Source: Capsulimonadaceae bacterium (lineage in GTDB: Bacteria; Armatimonadota; Armatimonadia; Armatimonadales; Capsulimonadaceae). From it: DNA of 64,000 nt. The notes beneath the pieces were generated by a model. The model was not told where the DNA came from. It did not search any database and saw nothing but the letters and a program-made list of their open reading frames with translations. The position numbers and the translations under genes were made by a program. Where the stretch lies: assembly GCA_031292625.1 (NCBI GenBank), contig JARLGU010000031.1:62001-126000 (forward strand), written 5' to 3'. This document shows, piece after piece, positions 19,542 through 28,077 of this stretch (the first letter of the stretch is position 1; each line of letters starts with the position of its first letter).

Positions 19542-21050
19542 ATGGCAGTCCAACAGATCGCGCAAATTAGCTCCAATCCGGTTGGAGAGCGAATCGATCA
19601 CGATGACGATGCAGCCAAGTGGTGGATGACCGTGGCGCTGTTCAATGTCGTCGTCTTCGGAACGTTTGGCCTGATTGCGGCGGTGAAGATGGTTATGCCG
19701 GGACTGTTCGCGGGAGTAAGCTGGCTTGCCTGGCCCCGTATCCGCCCCGCGCACGTCAACGGCGTCGTGTTCGGCTGGCTCGTTCCGATGTCGATTGCGA
19801 TGTTCCACTATTTCATCCCGCGTCTCTCCGGCGCTAAGCTCTACGGAACGCGGATTTCGCAAATCGCCCTGTGCATCTGGGAGACCGGCGTGATCGTCGC
19901 AACCCTCGGGCTGCTGAACCCGTGGGGGGGCGAGTTGCAAGCCGGATCGCTCAACCCCTGGTGGATGACCAAGGGGAAGGAATGGGAAGACTACAACGCG
20001 ATATCGAACATCATCATCACGGTCGCGCTGTTGATGGTGGATTATGTCATCTTTCGCACGATCGCACAGCGACGCTACCGGCAGATCTATGTCGCCACCT
20101 GGTACGCAGTCGGCACCTTGCTCTGGACATCGCTTGTATACGTGGTCGGCAACTGGCCCGGGCAGGCGATCGACTGGACGCTGCATACCTATTTCGGCTG
20201 GGATGCGCTCCCGCACTTTGGATTTACCGGGTCGAACGACGCCAATGTCAACTGGTTCTACGGCCACAGCATCGTCGGCCTCGTCGCGACCCCCGGCGGC
20301 ATTGCGCTCGCATACTACTTCCTGCCGAAGTCGATCAACGCGCCATTGTATAGTCACAAGCTGAGCATCATCGGCTTCTGGACGCTGGGCGCGATCTATT
20401 TCTGGGTGGGCGCGCACCACATGATCTACGGTCCGATCCCGTACTGGCTGCAGACGGTGGCGACCGTGTTCTCGTTCCTGCTGTTCATTCCGGTTGCGGC
20501 GGCTGTAATCAACTTCCTGGGCACGTCGCGCGGCGAGTGGCATCAGCTCAGAAACAACGTCGTATTCAAGTTCTTCATTGCCGGTACGGTGATGTATTTC
20601 CTCGTCTCGACCCAGGGCTCGTTCGAGGCGCTGCGCCCCGTGCAGGCAATCGTCCACTTTACCGATTACACGGTTGGCCACGCGCACCTTGCGCTGTTCG
20701 GCTTCGCTACGATGTTCGCGTTCGGCGCGGCGCTTTACGCGGCCCCGCGCATGTGGAAGCGTCCGCTGTACTCCGAAGGGATCGCCGAGTGGTCGTTCTG
20801 GCTGGCGTTTATCGGCATCACCATCTATGTCGTTTCGCTGACGGCTGCCGGCATCTACCAGGGCAAGCTTTGGATGGACTACCCGCACCTGCCGTTTATC
20901 GAAACGGTCGTCGCGATGGTGCCGTTCTGGCACGCGCGAGCCGGCGGAGGTGCGATGATGGTCGCCAGCATGGTCCTGGTCGCATTCAACGTGTATAAGA
21001 CCGCGACGTCGCCCGCGCCTGCTGAAACGCGCGTCGCGGCAAAGGCGTGA
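19542..21050 (+). CDS. ccoN: cbb3-type cytochrome c oxidase subunit I
   Basis: This is the catalytic subunit, which reduces oxygen to water and pumps protons. It has 502 residues and about 12 helices. Ligands visible are His 71 and His 382 (low-spin heme b), His 380 (heme b3), and His 242 plus His 292/His 293 (CuB). Tyr 286 is 44 residues after His 242, the spacing of the His-Tyr cross-link that defines C-family oxidases. There is no NorB-type glutamate pattern at the CuB site, so it is an oxidase and not NO reductase. The start at ATG 19542 follows AAGGTGG. Confidence 0.95.
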   Translation: MAVQQIAQISSNPVGERIDHDDDAAKWWMTVALFNVVVFGTFGLIAAVKMVMPGLFAGVSWLAWPRIRPAHVNGVVFGWLVPMSIAMFHYFIPRLSGAKLYGTRISQIALCIWETGVIVATLGLLNPWGGELQAGSLNPWWMTKGKEWEDYNAISNIIITVALLMVDYVIFRTIAQRRYRQIYVATWYAVGTLLWTSLVYVVGNWPGQAIDWTLHTYFGWDALPHFGFTGSNDANVNWFYGHSIVGLVATPGGIALAYYFLPKSINAPLYSHKLSIIGFWTLGAIYFWVGAHHMIYGPIPYWLQTVATVFSFLLFIPVAAAVINFLGTSRGEWHQLRNNVVFKFFIAGTVMYFLVSTQGSFEALRPVQAIVHFTDYTVGHAHLALFGFATMFAFGAALYAAPRMWKRPLYSEGIAEWSFWLAFIGITIYVVSLTAAGIYQGKLWMDYPHLPFIETVVAMVPFWHARAGGGAMMVASMVLVAFNVYKTATSPAPAETRVAAKA

Positions 21051-21120
21051 TAGGGGATGAGAAGAGCGCTTGCCGCGCTGGCAGCCTTCCGGGCTGGGGC
21101 CAACGTTCCGTTGGATCCTA

Positions 21121-21202
21121 TGCGCGCTTCCGCGTGGCACTACGCTGGATTTCGCTATTCGTAAGCTCTCCCGTTTCGGGAGGAAGGAGCCCGGTCGAGG
21201 GC
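21121..21202 (+). repeat. Dispersed repeat family 2, copy C (ahead of ccoO)
   Basis: TGCGCGCTTCCGCG opens the element, TTCGTAAGC follows, and CTCCCGTTTCGGGAGGAAGG, AGCCCGG and CGAGGG close it, all in the same order as copies B and D. The ATG of ccoO is 26 bases beyond the end. Confidence 0.65.
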
Positions 21203-21228
21203 AGCCTAGAAGCGTCAGGGATAACTAA

Positions 21229-21954
21229 ATGGCAAAGCCAAAAGCTGAACAATCCGTTCTATGGCTCGGGATCTTCGCATCGCTAACGATGGTCACGGCG
21301 CTCGTATTCACCGCGATTTTCCCGTCATACAACAATCGTTGGAGCACGAATACCGTCGACGGCGCGAAGTACTTCCGCGCGGTCCGCGCCGACACCGGGA
21401 CGGGGTACTCAAAGCTGGAAGAAGAGGGCCGGTTGGTCTACCAGCGAGAGGGTTGCATGTACTGTCACACCCAGCAGGTGCGCCCGTTGCGCACGGAAAT
21501 GATCCGTTACGGGATCCACCACTCGCCCGCGCCGCCAGCGGATGAGCGGGAGGGGATCTACGACGAGCCGCATTTCCTTGGCACCAAGCGCAACGGCCCC
21601 GATCTCTCTCGCGTTGGCGGCAAGTACAGCGACGACTGGCAGTTCTCGCATCTCTACAACCCGCAGCAAATGGTTCCTGGCTCGATCATGCCAGCGTTTA
21701 CGTGGCTGTTCAGCAACGCGAACCCGGCCGATCCGAGCATGGCCCCGGTTCCGTCGCACGAGTGCGTCGCGCTGGTCGCCTATCTGCAAAGCCTGGGAGC
21801 GGACCGGATGATTTGGGATCCCGCGCTCAACGGCGGCAAAGGCGGCTACCGGCCGTGGCTTCTGCCGCAGGACAAACAAAACAGCCTCGCGGAGTCGCAA
21901 GCGGCTTTGATGAACGCCGCGAAGCCGATTCACGCGCCGCGCGTTTCGCAGTAG
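21229..21954 (+). CDS. ccoO: cbb3-type cytochrome c oxidase monoheme subunit II
   Basis: CcoO passes electrons to CcoN. It has 241 residues: an N-terminal anchor (about 10-31), CMYCH heme site at 76-80 inside the family block EGRLVYQREGC, then RPLRTE, GTKRNGPDLSRVGG and YNPQQMVPGSIMPAF, where the Met is the probable axial ligand. Length and motifs fit the family well. The gene is separated from ccoN by a family 2 repeat, and 11 bases separate it from the next small gene. Confidence 0.95.
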   Translation: MAKPKAEQSVLWLGIFASLTMVTALVFTAIFPSYNNRWSTNTVDGAKYFRAVRADTGTGYSKLEEEGRLVYQREGCMYCHTQQVRPLRTEMIRYGIHHSPAPPADEREGIYDEPHFLGTKRNGPDLSRVGGKYSDDWQFSHLYNPQQMVPGSIMPAFTWLFSNANPADPSMAPVPSHECVALVAYLQSLGADRMIWDPALNGGKGGYRPWLLPQDKQNSLAESQAALMNAAKPIHAPRVSQ

Positions 21955-21965
21955 GAGGCACGCAA

Positions 21966-22187
21966 ATGGCCCGCACCTGGAGCTACCGAAAGCGCGAGAT
22001 CGTCATAAACGAAGTTCACCCGCGCGGAGTCCCCGCAGCCGCCGTCGCAATGATCGCGTTCGGCATCGTCATGATTGCGACCGTCCTCGGGTTCACCGTG
22101 TACGCTACCGAACACCAAGCCCCGGAGCCGGTGATAGTCGGTCTGCACAGCGACAGCTATCGGACGCAAGCGCCGGGCGGCAAGTAA
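21966..22187 (+). CDS. Small one-span membrane protein of the oxidase locus
   Basis: A 73-residue protein with a strong AGGAGG ribosome site 7 bases before the ATG. It has a basic N-terminus (about 1-20), one membrane helix (about 24-46) and a short polar tail. It occupies the ccoQ position between ccoO and the copper ATPase gene. Its sequence does not show an obvious CcoQ or CcoH signature, so I name it only by location. Confidence 0.7.
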   Translation: MARTWSYRKREIVINEVHPRGVPAAAVAMIAFGIVMIATVLGFTVYATEHQAPEPVIVGLHSDSYRTQAPGGK

Positions 22188-22220
22188 CGTACCCAGCCGG
22201 GACCGCGGGAGGCATCCTAA

Positions 22221-24695
22221 ATAGGCCTATTCAGTGAGAAGCAGTCTTCGCTAACCGTAACAAACGATGCCGCCGCGCTGACCTGTTGCCTTTGCGGCTT
22301 GCCCGCGCGCGCGCCGGTCATTGTCATCGCCGGCGGCAGCGAGCGCATTTTCTGTTGTCACGGTTGCCGAAACGTCTTCCAAATCCTCAACGCAAGCGGC
22401 GCGCTCGCGCCCGGCAACGATCCCACTTCCTCCGCGATCTACCAGCAGGCCCGGGATCTCGGCCTAATTGGCAATGCTGCGCCAGCCGGCGTCTCTCCGG
22501 TCGCGTCGCCCGATTCGATGCCCATCGAACTCTCACACGAAGGCGGAGCGGTCAACGATCAGCGCCAGTGTGTCCTGCGCATCGATGATATGTGGTGCTC
22601 GTCGTGCGCCTGGCTCATTCAGCACGCTCTTCTTCGGCGGCATGGCGTATCAGGAGCGGACGTTTCGTTCGCATCGGACACCGCGCGCGTCACGTATCGT
22701 CCCGCCCGCATCGGTCCCGATGAGTTGGCGGCGACGGTGCGTTCGCTGGGCTACCATGTGCGCCCCCTCAGCGAGGCGGATGGCACGGGAGAGCGCGCTC
22801 GTCACCGCCGGGCGGGACTGATCCGGGCCTCGCTCACGTTTCTGTTCGCAATGAACGTGATGATGTTCCAGATCGCCCAGTACGCCGGTTACCAGGGAGC
22901 GGCATTCCTATGGATCCTTCTAACGCTCACCACGGTCGTCATGGCGCTTGCCTTTCCGATCTTTCACCGGGCGTTCCAGGCGGCGCGATTGGGCCACGCC
23001 ACCATGGAGACGCTCGTCAGTCTCGGATCCCTGACGGCATACGCTTACTCGATCCAGCAAGTGCTCACCGGCGGGCGGCATGTCTATTTCGATACTGCGA
23101 GCATGCTCGTCGCGCTTGTGACGGTTGGCAAGTTTATCGAGAGCGGCGTCAGGGCGAGCACGATCGATGCATTGAGCATGCTGCATGGTCTCTTGCCGCG
23201 AAAAGCGTGCGTCCTCAACGAGAATTCGGAAGAGCGATTGGTCTCGATCGAGCGGCTGGAGCCAGGCAACGTCGTGCGTGTTCGGCCTGGAGAGCGAATT
23301 GCGGCGGACGGCGTTGTCGCGAATGGAGCGGCTGACGTGGACGAGAGCCTGATGTCCGGGGAGTCGCGACCGGTCGCCAAGACAACCGGCGACGCCGTGA
23401 CCGGCGGGACGATCGTGCAGGGCGGCGCGCTCGATGTCCGCATTACGCGGGTCGGCGCGGACGGCGCCCTGGCGCGCATGATCGCCGTCGTCGACGAAGC
23501 TCTGCGGCGCAGAACGATCTCGGAGCAGCGGGCGGACAAGATTAGCCGCGTATTCGTTCCCGTGATCGTCATCCTCGCCGCCGCGACTGTCTTTGCGATG
23601 CTGGCCGGAGGACACGCGCTCTCCGAAGCGATTCCGCGCGCCGTCGCCGTGCTCGTAATCGCGTGCCCTTGCGCCTTGGGGATAGCGACGCCGCTCGCGA
23701 TCAGCGCGGCCGTCGGCGCGGCGGCGCGCAAGGGCATTATCGTCGCGGATCCCTCCGTGTTCGAGAAGCTTGGATTAATCCGCGCGCTCGTATTTGACAA
23801 AACTGGCACGCTGACCGAAGGACGTTTTGCCGTTCACTGCCTCATGCCGTCAGACGCCGATGCGGCCCCGCTGGTCGCGCTTGAAAGGCTTTCCGAGCAC
23901 CCGTTGGGTCGAGCGATAACGCGGTGGGCAACGGAAGGCGAGCCGGAGAACGTCTCCAGATTCGAGGCCGTCGCCGGAGCCGGGGTTCGAGGAATCGTTC
24001 GTGGCGCATCATGGTTTGCCGGGAATGCGCGTCTCGTTGCAAATCTTGGCGGCGGCATTCCGGAGAACTTGGCGGCGGAAGCGAACCGCCTGCAGGCGGA
24101 AGGTCTGAGCGTCGTTTATTGGGGTAGGGATGGGCGGGAGGTGACTGGCCTAATAGCCCTTGGGGACAGAATCAGGCCGGGCGCGGCAGACCTGGCGGGA
24201 GCGCTCTCGGCGCGAGGAATCACGACGCACATGGTGAGCGGCGACGCCGGGGAAACGGTTCGGGCAGCGGCGCAAGCGCTTGGAATCGAAACGTGGCAGG
24301 CGCAGGCGTCTCCCAGCGAAAAGGCTCAGTGGATCGACGACGTGCGCGGCGGCTTGCCGTCCGGCGCGTTGGTGGGCATGGTTGGGGACGGCGTCAACGA
24401 TGCTCCTTCGTTGGCGCGGTCGGACGTTGGCATTGCGATGGCGACCGGCGCGGAACTGGCGTCGCGCGCCGCGCATGTGACGCTGCTCTCAACGGATCCG
24501 CGCCGCATCCGGGAGCTAATCGATCTCGCGAAAAAGGCGACTCGGATCATCCGCCAGAACCTGTTTTGGGCCTGTGCGTACAACCTGGTCTGCGTTCCGC
24601 TTGCGATGCTCGGTTACGTCCAGCCTGTCTGGGCAGCCGTTGCGATGATCGTGTCCAGTTTTACCGTGATCGTCAACGCGCGCCGGGCCGCTTAA
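22221..24695 (+). CDS. ccoI: Copper-translocating P-type ATPase of cbb3 oxidase assembly (CcoI-type)
   Basis: The protein supplies copper for CcoN. The N-terminus has a Cys-rich CCLCGLP...FCCHGC segment, then an HMA-like domain with CSSC. Six or more helices follow, with CPC in the transport helix (ACPCALGIATP). Further on are the actuator loop, the phosphorylation site DKTGTLTEG and the hinge GDGVNDAP. The start is unusual. The conserved first Cys pair lies upstream of the TTG at 22299, and the only in-frame codon with a good ribosome site (GGGAGG, 8-base spacing) is ATA at 22221, directly after a stop. CTG at 22278 is the other option. The gene ends 11 bases from the convergent heptose kinase gene. 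Confidence 0.9.
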   Translation: MGLFSEKQSSLTVTNDAAALTCCLCGLPARAPVIVIAGGSERIFCCHGCRNVFQILNASGALAPGNDPTSSAIYQQARDLGLIGNAAPAGVSPVASPDSMPIELSHEGGAVNDQRQCVLRIDDMWCSSCAWLIQHALLRRHGVSGADVSFASDTARVTYRPARIGPDELAATVRSLGYHVRPLSEADGTGERARHRRAGLIRASLTFLFAMNVMMFQIAQYAGYQGAAFLWILLTLTTVVMALAFPIFHRAFQAARLGHATMETLVSLGSLTAYAYSIQQVLTGGRHVYFDTASMLVALVTVGKFIESGVRASTIDALSMLHGLLPRKACVLNENSEERLVSIERLEPGNVVRVRPGERIAADGVVANGAADVDESLMSGESRPVAKTTGDAVTGGTIVQGGALDVRITRVGADGALARMIAVVDEALRRRTISEQRADKISRVFVPVIVILAAATVFAMLAGGHALSEAIPRAVAVLVIACPCALGIATPLAISAAVGAAARKGIIVADPSVFEKLGLIRALVFDKTGTLTEGRFAVHCLMPSDADAAPLVALERLSEHPLGRAITRWATEGEPENVSRFEAVAGAGVRGIVRGASWFAGNARLVANLGGGIPENLAAEANRLQAEGLSVVYWGRDGREVTGLIALGDRIRPGAADLAGALSARGITTHMVSGDAGETVRAAAQALGIETWQAQASPSEKAQWIDDVRGGLPSGALVGMVGDGVNDAPSLARSDVGIAMATGAELASRAAHVTLLSTDPRRIRELIDLAKKATRIIRQNLFWACAYNLVCVPLAMLGYVQPVWAAVAMIVSSFTVIVNARRAA

Positions 24696-24706
24696 ATGTT
24701 CGCCGA

Positions 24707-25690
24707 TTATCCGAAGCTGGCGAGGATTTCTGCCTGAGAGATCGTGGCGACGCCGACCTTCTTCACCGCCTCCGCGGCCGCGCGGTTGGCGAGGGTAACG
24801 GCTTCCACCGGCGTCGCGCCAACGGCCAGTGCCAGGGTCATTGCGCTGATGACCGTATCCCCCGCTCCCGCGACATCGTAGACCTCCACCGGACGCGCGG
24901 CGACATGGTGCGGAGAGCTGGGATGGCTTGCGAAGAAGAGGGAGAGGCCTTGCGAACCTCGCGTGATCAGGATGTGCTCCGAACCGGTGCGCGCAAGCAG
25001 CTCTTGACCGGCTTCCAGGACCTTAGCGTCGCTGTCCAGCGGCTCGGCGCCGACGGCCTGTCCGGCTTCCAGCAGGTTGAGCGTCAATACGGTGAGCGAT
25101 GTCTTGGCGGTGATCGTCCGCGGCTTCAGGTTGCCGGTGATCGGGATGCCGCGCTCTTTCGCGATGCGGACGCTCGCATCGATAACTTCGGTTCCGAGGA
25201 CGCCCTTGATATAATCGGAAAGCACGATCGCGTGAGCGTTCGCCGCAAGCCGTTCGATTTGGTCGATCAGCTTGGCGATAATGTCCGGCCCGAGATGGCC
25301 GCGCTTTTCGTGGTCGACGCGAACGATCTGCTGCGAGTGCGCAATTACCCGCGTCTTACGGGTGGTTGGCCGGTCCGTCAGCGTGATCAAACCGTCGACA
25401 TCCGCGCCCTCGCCCCTCAGCGAGTCGCGTAGAGTCTCCGCGGCGGCGTCATCGCCGACCGTGCCGACAATCACTCCCGTGGCCCCGAGGGCGCACAGGT
25501 TGTTGACGACATTGGCGGCGCCTCCCGGAACTTGCGAATATCGTTCGGCATCGACGACGATAACGGGAGCTTCCGGCGAGATCCGGTTTACCTTGCCCCA
25601 GATATACTCGTCAAGCATAACGTCACCGACGACGACAATCTGCTTGCCGGAGAGGAGCGAGAATATTTCCTTGGCGCGTTGTTTATTCAT
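24707..25690 (-). CDS. D-glycero-beta-D-manno-heptose-7-phosphate kinase (PfkB family)
   Basis: The enzyme phosphorylates heptose 7-phosphate at C1 on the way to ADP-heptose for LPS inner core or a glycoprotein. It has 327 residues and matches the kinase domain of HldE/RfaE without the nucleotidyltransferase half. Landmarks are VVVGDVMLDEYIWG at the start, PGGAANV (sugar-binding), and the PfkB signature DVAGAGDTV with the catalytic Asp. The heptosyltransferase-like gene at 62632-63816 is a possible downstream consumer. The adenylyltransferase partner is not in the window. Confidence 0.88.
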   Translation of the reverse strand: MNKQRAKEIFSLLSGKQIVVVGDVMLDEYIWGKVNRISPEAPVIVVDAERYSQVPGGAANVVNNLCALGATGVIVGTVGDDAAAETLRDSLRGEGADVDGLITLTDRPTTRKTRVIAHSQQIVRVDHEKRGHLGPDIIAKLIDQIERLAANAHAIVLSDYIKGVLGTEVIDASVRIAKERGIPITGNLKPRTITAKTSLTVLTLNLLEAGQAVGAEPLDSDAKVLEAGQELLARTGSEHILITRGSQGLSLFFASHPSSPHHVAARPVEVYDVAGAGDTVISAMTLALAVGATPVEAVTLANRAAAEAVKKVGVATISQAEILASFG

Positions 25691-25859
25691 GGTAACACTT
25701 TCGCTTAACTAGATTTACGCTTTAACTGTCAACTCAACCGGCGGCAGTCGCGGCCAGAGCGGAGAGAAGACAATGCAATGAGCACTTCATGACCTATTTG
25801 ACTGGCGGCGCGCCGTTTTGGGACAGCGTTTTGTCCAGATATCAAATATTGCCGTTGCT

Positions 25860-27665
25860 CTACCGTGGCTGCGTTGGTAGTCTCCGGTAAAACACCAGGG
25901 TGATCGGGTCGGTGTAGAGCATGTCGACGGGCGCATCGCTGACAGGCAAGTCATCGATTTGAGCTGTCAAAAGCCCCACGGTTCGTTTGGCGCTGGTCCG
26001 GTCGACGCGGTAATTGGCGGTCAGATAGTGGACATAGGCGCGCGCTGCGGGGTCATGCAGCCTCAATCGGTCATGATACTCCAATTCGCTGAGTACGACA
26101 AGATCCGGCTTGCTGCGTTCCAGAGCCTCGACATCAAATGGCTTATCCGGCGGGTTGATGACGAGCGAGACCGGCGTGCGCGTTTCTTGCGGGAATTTGA
26201 CCCAGCCCCATGGCTGCGGATACGTAAAATCCGGATTGAACGGAGGCGTCCAGAACCACGGAGTCGATGCCAGCCCAACGGATGGCGCCGGCGCGTGCGA
26301 AAGAACCGATTCCGCAATCCGGTCGCGAATGTCGATCCCGACCATCGGCATAATCGTCGTCGCGACGCCTAGAGCACTCAGCGCAACGCAGGCGTTCATC
26401 ACGGCGAGGGCGATCGTACGCTTATGATCGACGCCCAATGAGAGCAGCCGCGCGGCCCAGAGCGCCAGGACGGGCAAGAGCGGAATTTCGTAGCGCGCAT
26501 ACCGGGATGCCGCCAGCGAGATCAGAAGGAAATAGGCAAGGGCGAAGACTCCAATGATCCCGTCGCCGCGCGAGCGCAGGAACAGCGCGCAGGCAACGCC
26601 GCCGAGCATCGCGCCAAGCATCGGCCAGCCGCCAACGGATACGGGCATGTTGTGGACGATGATATACCAGAAGCCCGGTCCCGTATGCTGGAAGTAGAGT
26701 TCCGGATGCTCGTATACGTGAACCTGTTCAAAATGTACATCGGCCAAAAACTTCGCGCGGTCCGCGATCGCTCCTGGGCAGCCTGCCGCGAATGCGGCCA
26801 GCGCCGCCACGAGTCCGGCCAAGGTTCGCCAGAGGGCCGATTTCACCTGTGCCGGTCCCTTGTCAGGACCAGGCGCCCACGCGACGATGTGTCCGGCGGC
26901 AAGGAGGGAGAGAATGACCAGCGCGCAGTTGTACTTCGTCGCCGCCGCAAGCCCCGCAAACACGCCGCTAAGCAGCCACGGCAGTACGCCACGGAATCCG
27001 CCGGTCTTTGCGGCCTCGACGCATTTCGATGCCCACAGGATGCTCAGCACGACCCAGAACGTCGCCGGGACATCCACGGTCGCGAAATGGGAATGTTGCA
27101 CGTGCAAGGGCAAAATCGTCAGCGCCAATGCCGCCGCAAGGCCCACCGAATGCCCCCAGAGCCGCCGTCCGATGGCATAGGTCGCCCAAACGGCGCCGAC
27201 GCCCATCGCGACCGTTACGAGCCGGGCGGCGAAATACGCATGGGCGAACGCCTTGGGATCGATCGCTCCCGTGGCCCCGATAATCGGCCCGATCAGGTGG
27301 TAGCCCTTTCCGATCACGCACGCGAAGGCGATCAGGATAAGCTGGAGCGTCCCGTAATTGTAGAAGTGCGGGACGAACCCGCCGTGCGCAATGTCAAGGC
27401 CGCCGAACGCGGGCAAGGAGTGCATCAGCACGACCGACTCGTCCGGATGGTACGAGAAGGAGTGCAGCACGTTGGGGAGGCCCCATCCCAGCCCTACCAG
27501 GCGCAGTCCCGCCGCTGTCAGAAGCACGATGGCAAGAGCGATCGGTATCCGCTGAAGCAGGGTCGGCGGCGCGGGAGGGGCGGCGACTGCAGGCGGCGGA
27601 GTTTTGGGAGCAGTCCCAGGCGACGATTTGCGGCGTGTGTTCACGCGCCTTTTGGTGTTTGGCAT
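25860..27665 (-). CDS. Polytopic membrane glycosyltransferase (GT39/ArnT-like)
   Basis: This is a 601-residue integral membrane protein with a short basic/Pro-rich N-terminal tail and about 10 helices. The first periplasmic loop carries HPDE (in SYHPDESV), the acidic motif expected for lipid-phosphate-sugar-dependent GT-C enzymes. A soluble C-terminal portion of about 150 residues follows. Such enzymes transfer a sugar from a polyprenyl phosphate to protein or lipid. The acceptor is unknown. It stands 170 bases from the heptose kinase gene, and that gap holds nothing recognisable. Confidence 0.8.
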   Translation of the reverse strand: MPNTKRRVNTRRKSSPGTAPKTPPPAVAAPPAPPTLLQRIPIALAIVLLTAAGLRLVGLGWGLPNVLHSFSYHPDESVVLMHSLPAFGGLDIAHGGFVPHFYNYGTLQLILIAFACVIGKGYHLIGPIIGATGAIDPKAFAHAYFAARLVTVAMGVGAVWATYAIGRRLWGHSVGLAAALALTILPLHVQHSHFATVDVPATFWVVLSILWASKCVEAAKTGGFRGVLPWLLSGVFAGLAAATKYNCALVILSLLAAGHIVAWAPGPDKGPAQVKSALWRTLAGLVAALAAFAAGCPGAIADRAKFLADVHFEQVHVYEHPELYFQHTGPGFWYIIVHNMPVSVGGWPMLGAMLGGVACALFLRSRGDGIIGVFALAYFLLISLAASRYARYEIPLLPVLALWAARLLSLGVDHKRTIALAVMNACVALSALGVATTIMPMVGIDIRDRIAESVLSHAPAPSVGLASTPWFWTPPFNPDFTYPQPWGWVKFPQETRTPVSLVINPPDKPFDVEALERSKPDLVVLSELEYHDRLRLHDPAARAYVHYLTANYRVDRTSAKRTVGLLTAQIDDLPVSDAPVDMLYTDPITLVFYRRLPTQPR

Positions 27666-27674
27666 ATTGTGGTT

Positions 27675-28075
27675 TCAGTTCCCCCAACAGCGCCGATTTT
27701 GACGCGCAGGGCGGGGTGTGGATATCTCTTCGAGCCGCGAGATCCTTATGGTGCGCCTACGCCGGCGGTGCAGGCCTGAAGGATATTTGCGAAAACGCGC
27801 TTCCAGCGCGTCGTAGATATCCCAATTCGCAAATCTTAATACCTTCCATTCATGCGCATCGAGGAACGCATCGCGCTGGGCGTCCAGGCTCCTGGTCTCC
27901 CCATGACTTTCGCCATCGATCTCGATGACCAATCGACACTCGTTGCAACAGAAGTCGACGATATACGGGCCGATTGGCTCCTGGCGGCGAATGCTGCTGA
28001 TGGATAGGTCGCTTTCGATAACTCTCAGGGCTCGCGCGTTGGCCGCTGGGTAGAGCGAAAGAAAGGACCTCTTCG
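27675..28075 (-). pseudogene. Remnant of a DUF559 (very-short-patch-repair-like) endonuclease gene
   Basis: The frame reads RRQEPIGPYIVDFCC, LVIEIDGESHGE, DAQRDAFLDA, WKVLRFANWDI, which are the ordered blocks of DUF559 proteins. The expected N-terminal part (about 30 residues ahead of RRQ) is present only as drifted sequence. Back to the in-frame stop inside valS there is no ATG, GTG or TTG; the first start codon (TTG at 27932) would lose half the domain. I therefore call it a decayed gene. It sits between valS and the membrane glycosyltransferase on the same strand. Confidence 0.6.
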
Positions 28076-28077
28076 CT

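Noticed and set aside
19386-21140. 584-codon open frame antisense to ccoN
   Set aside because: The product is Arg/His/Asp-rich without domains, while ccoN on the other strand has every ligand.
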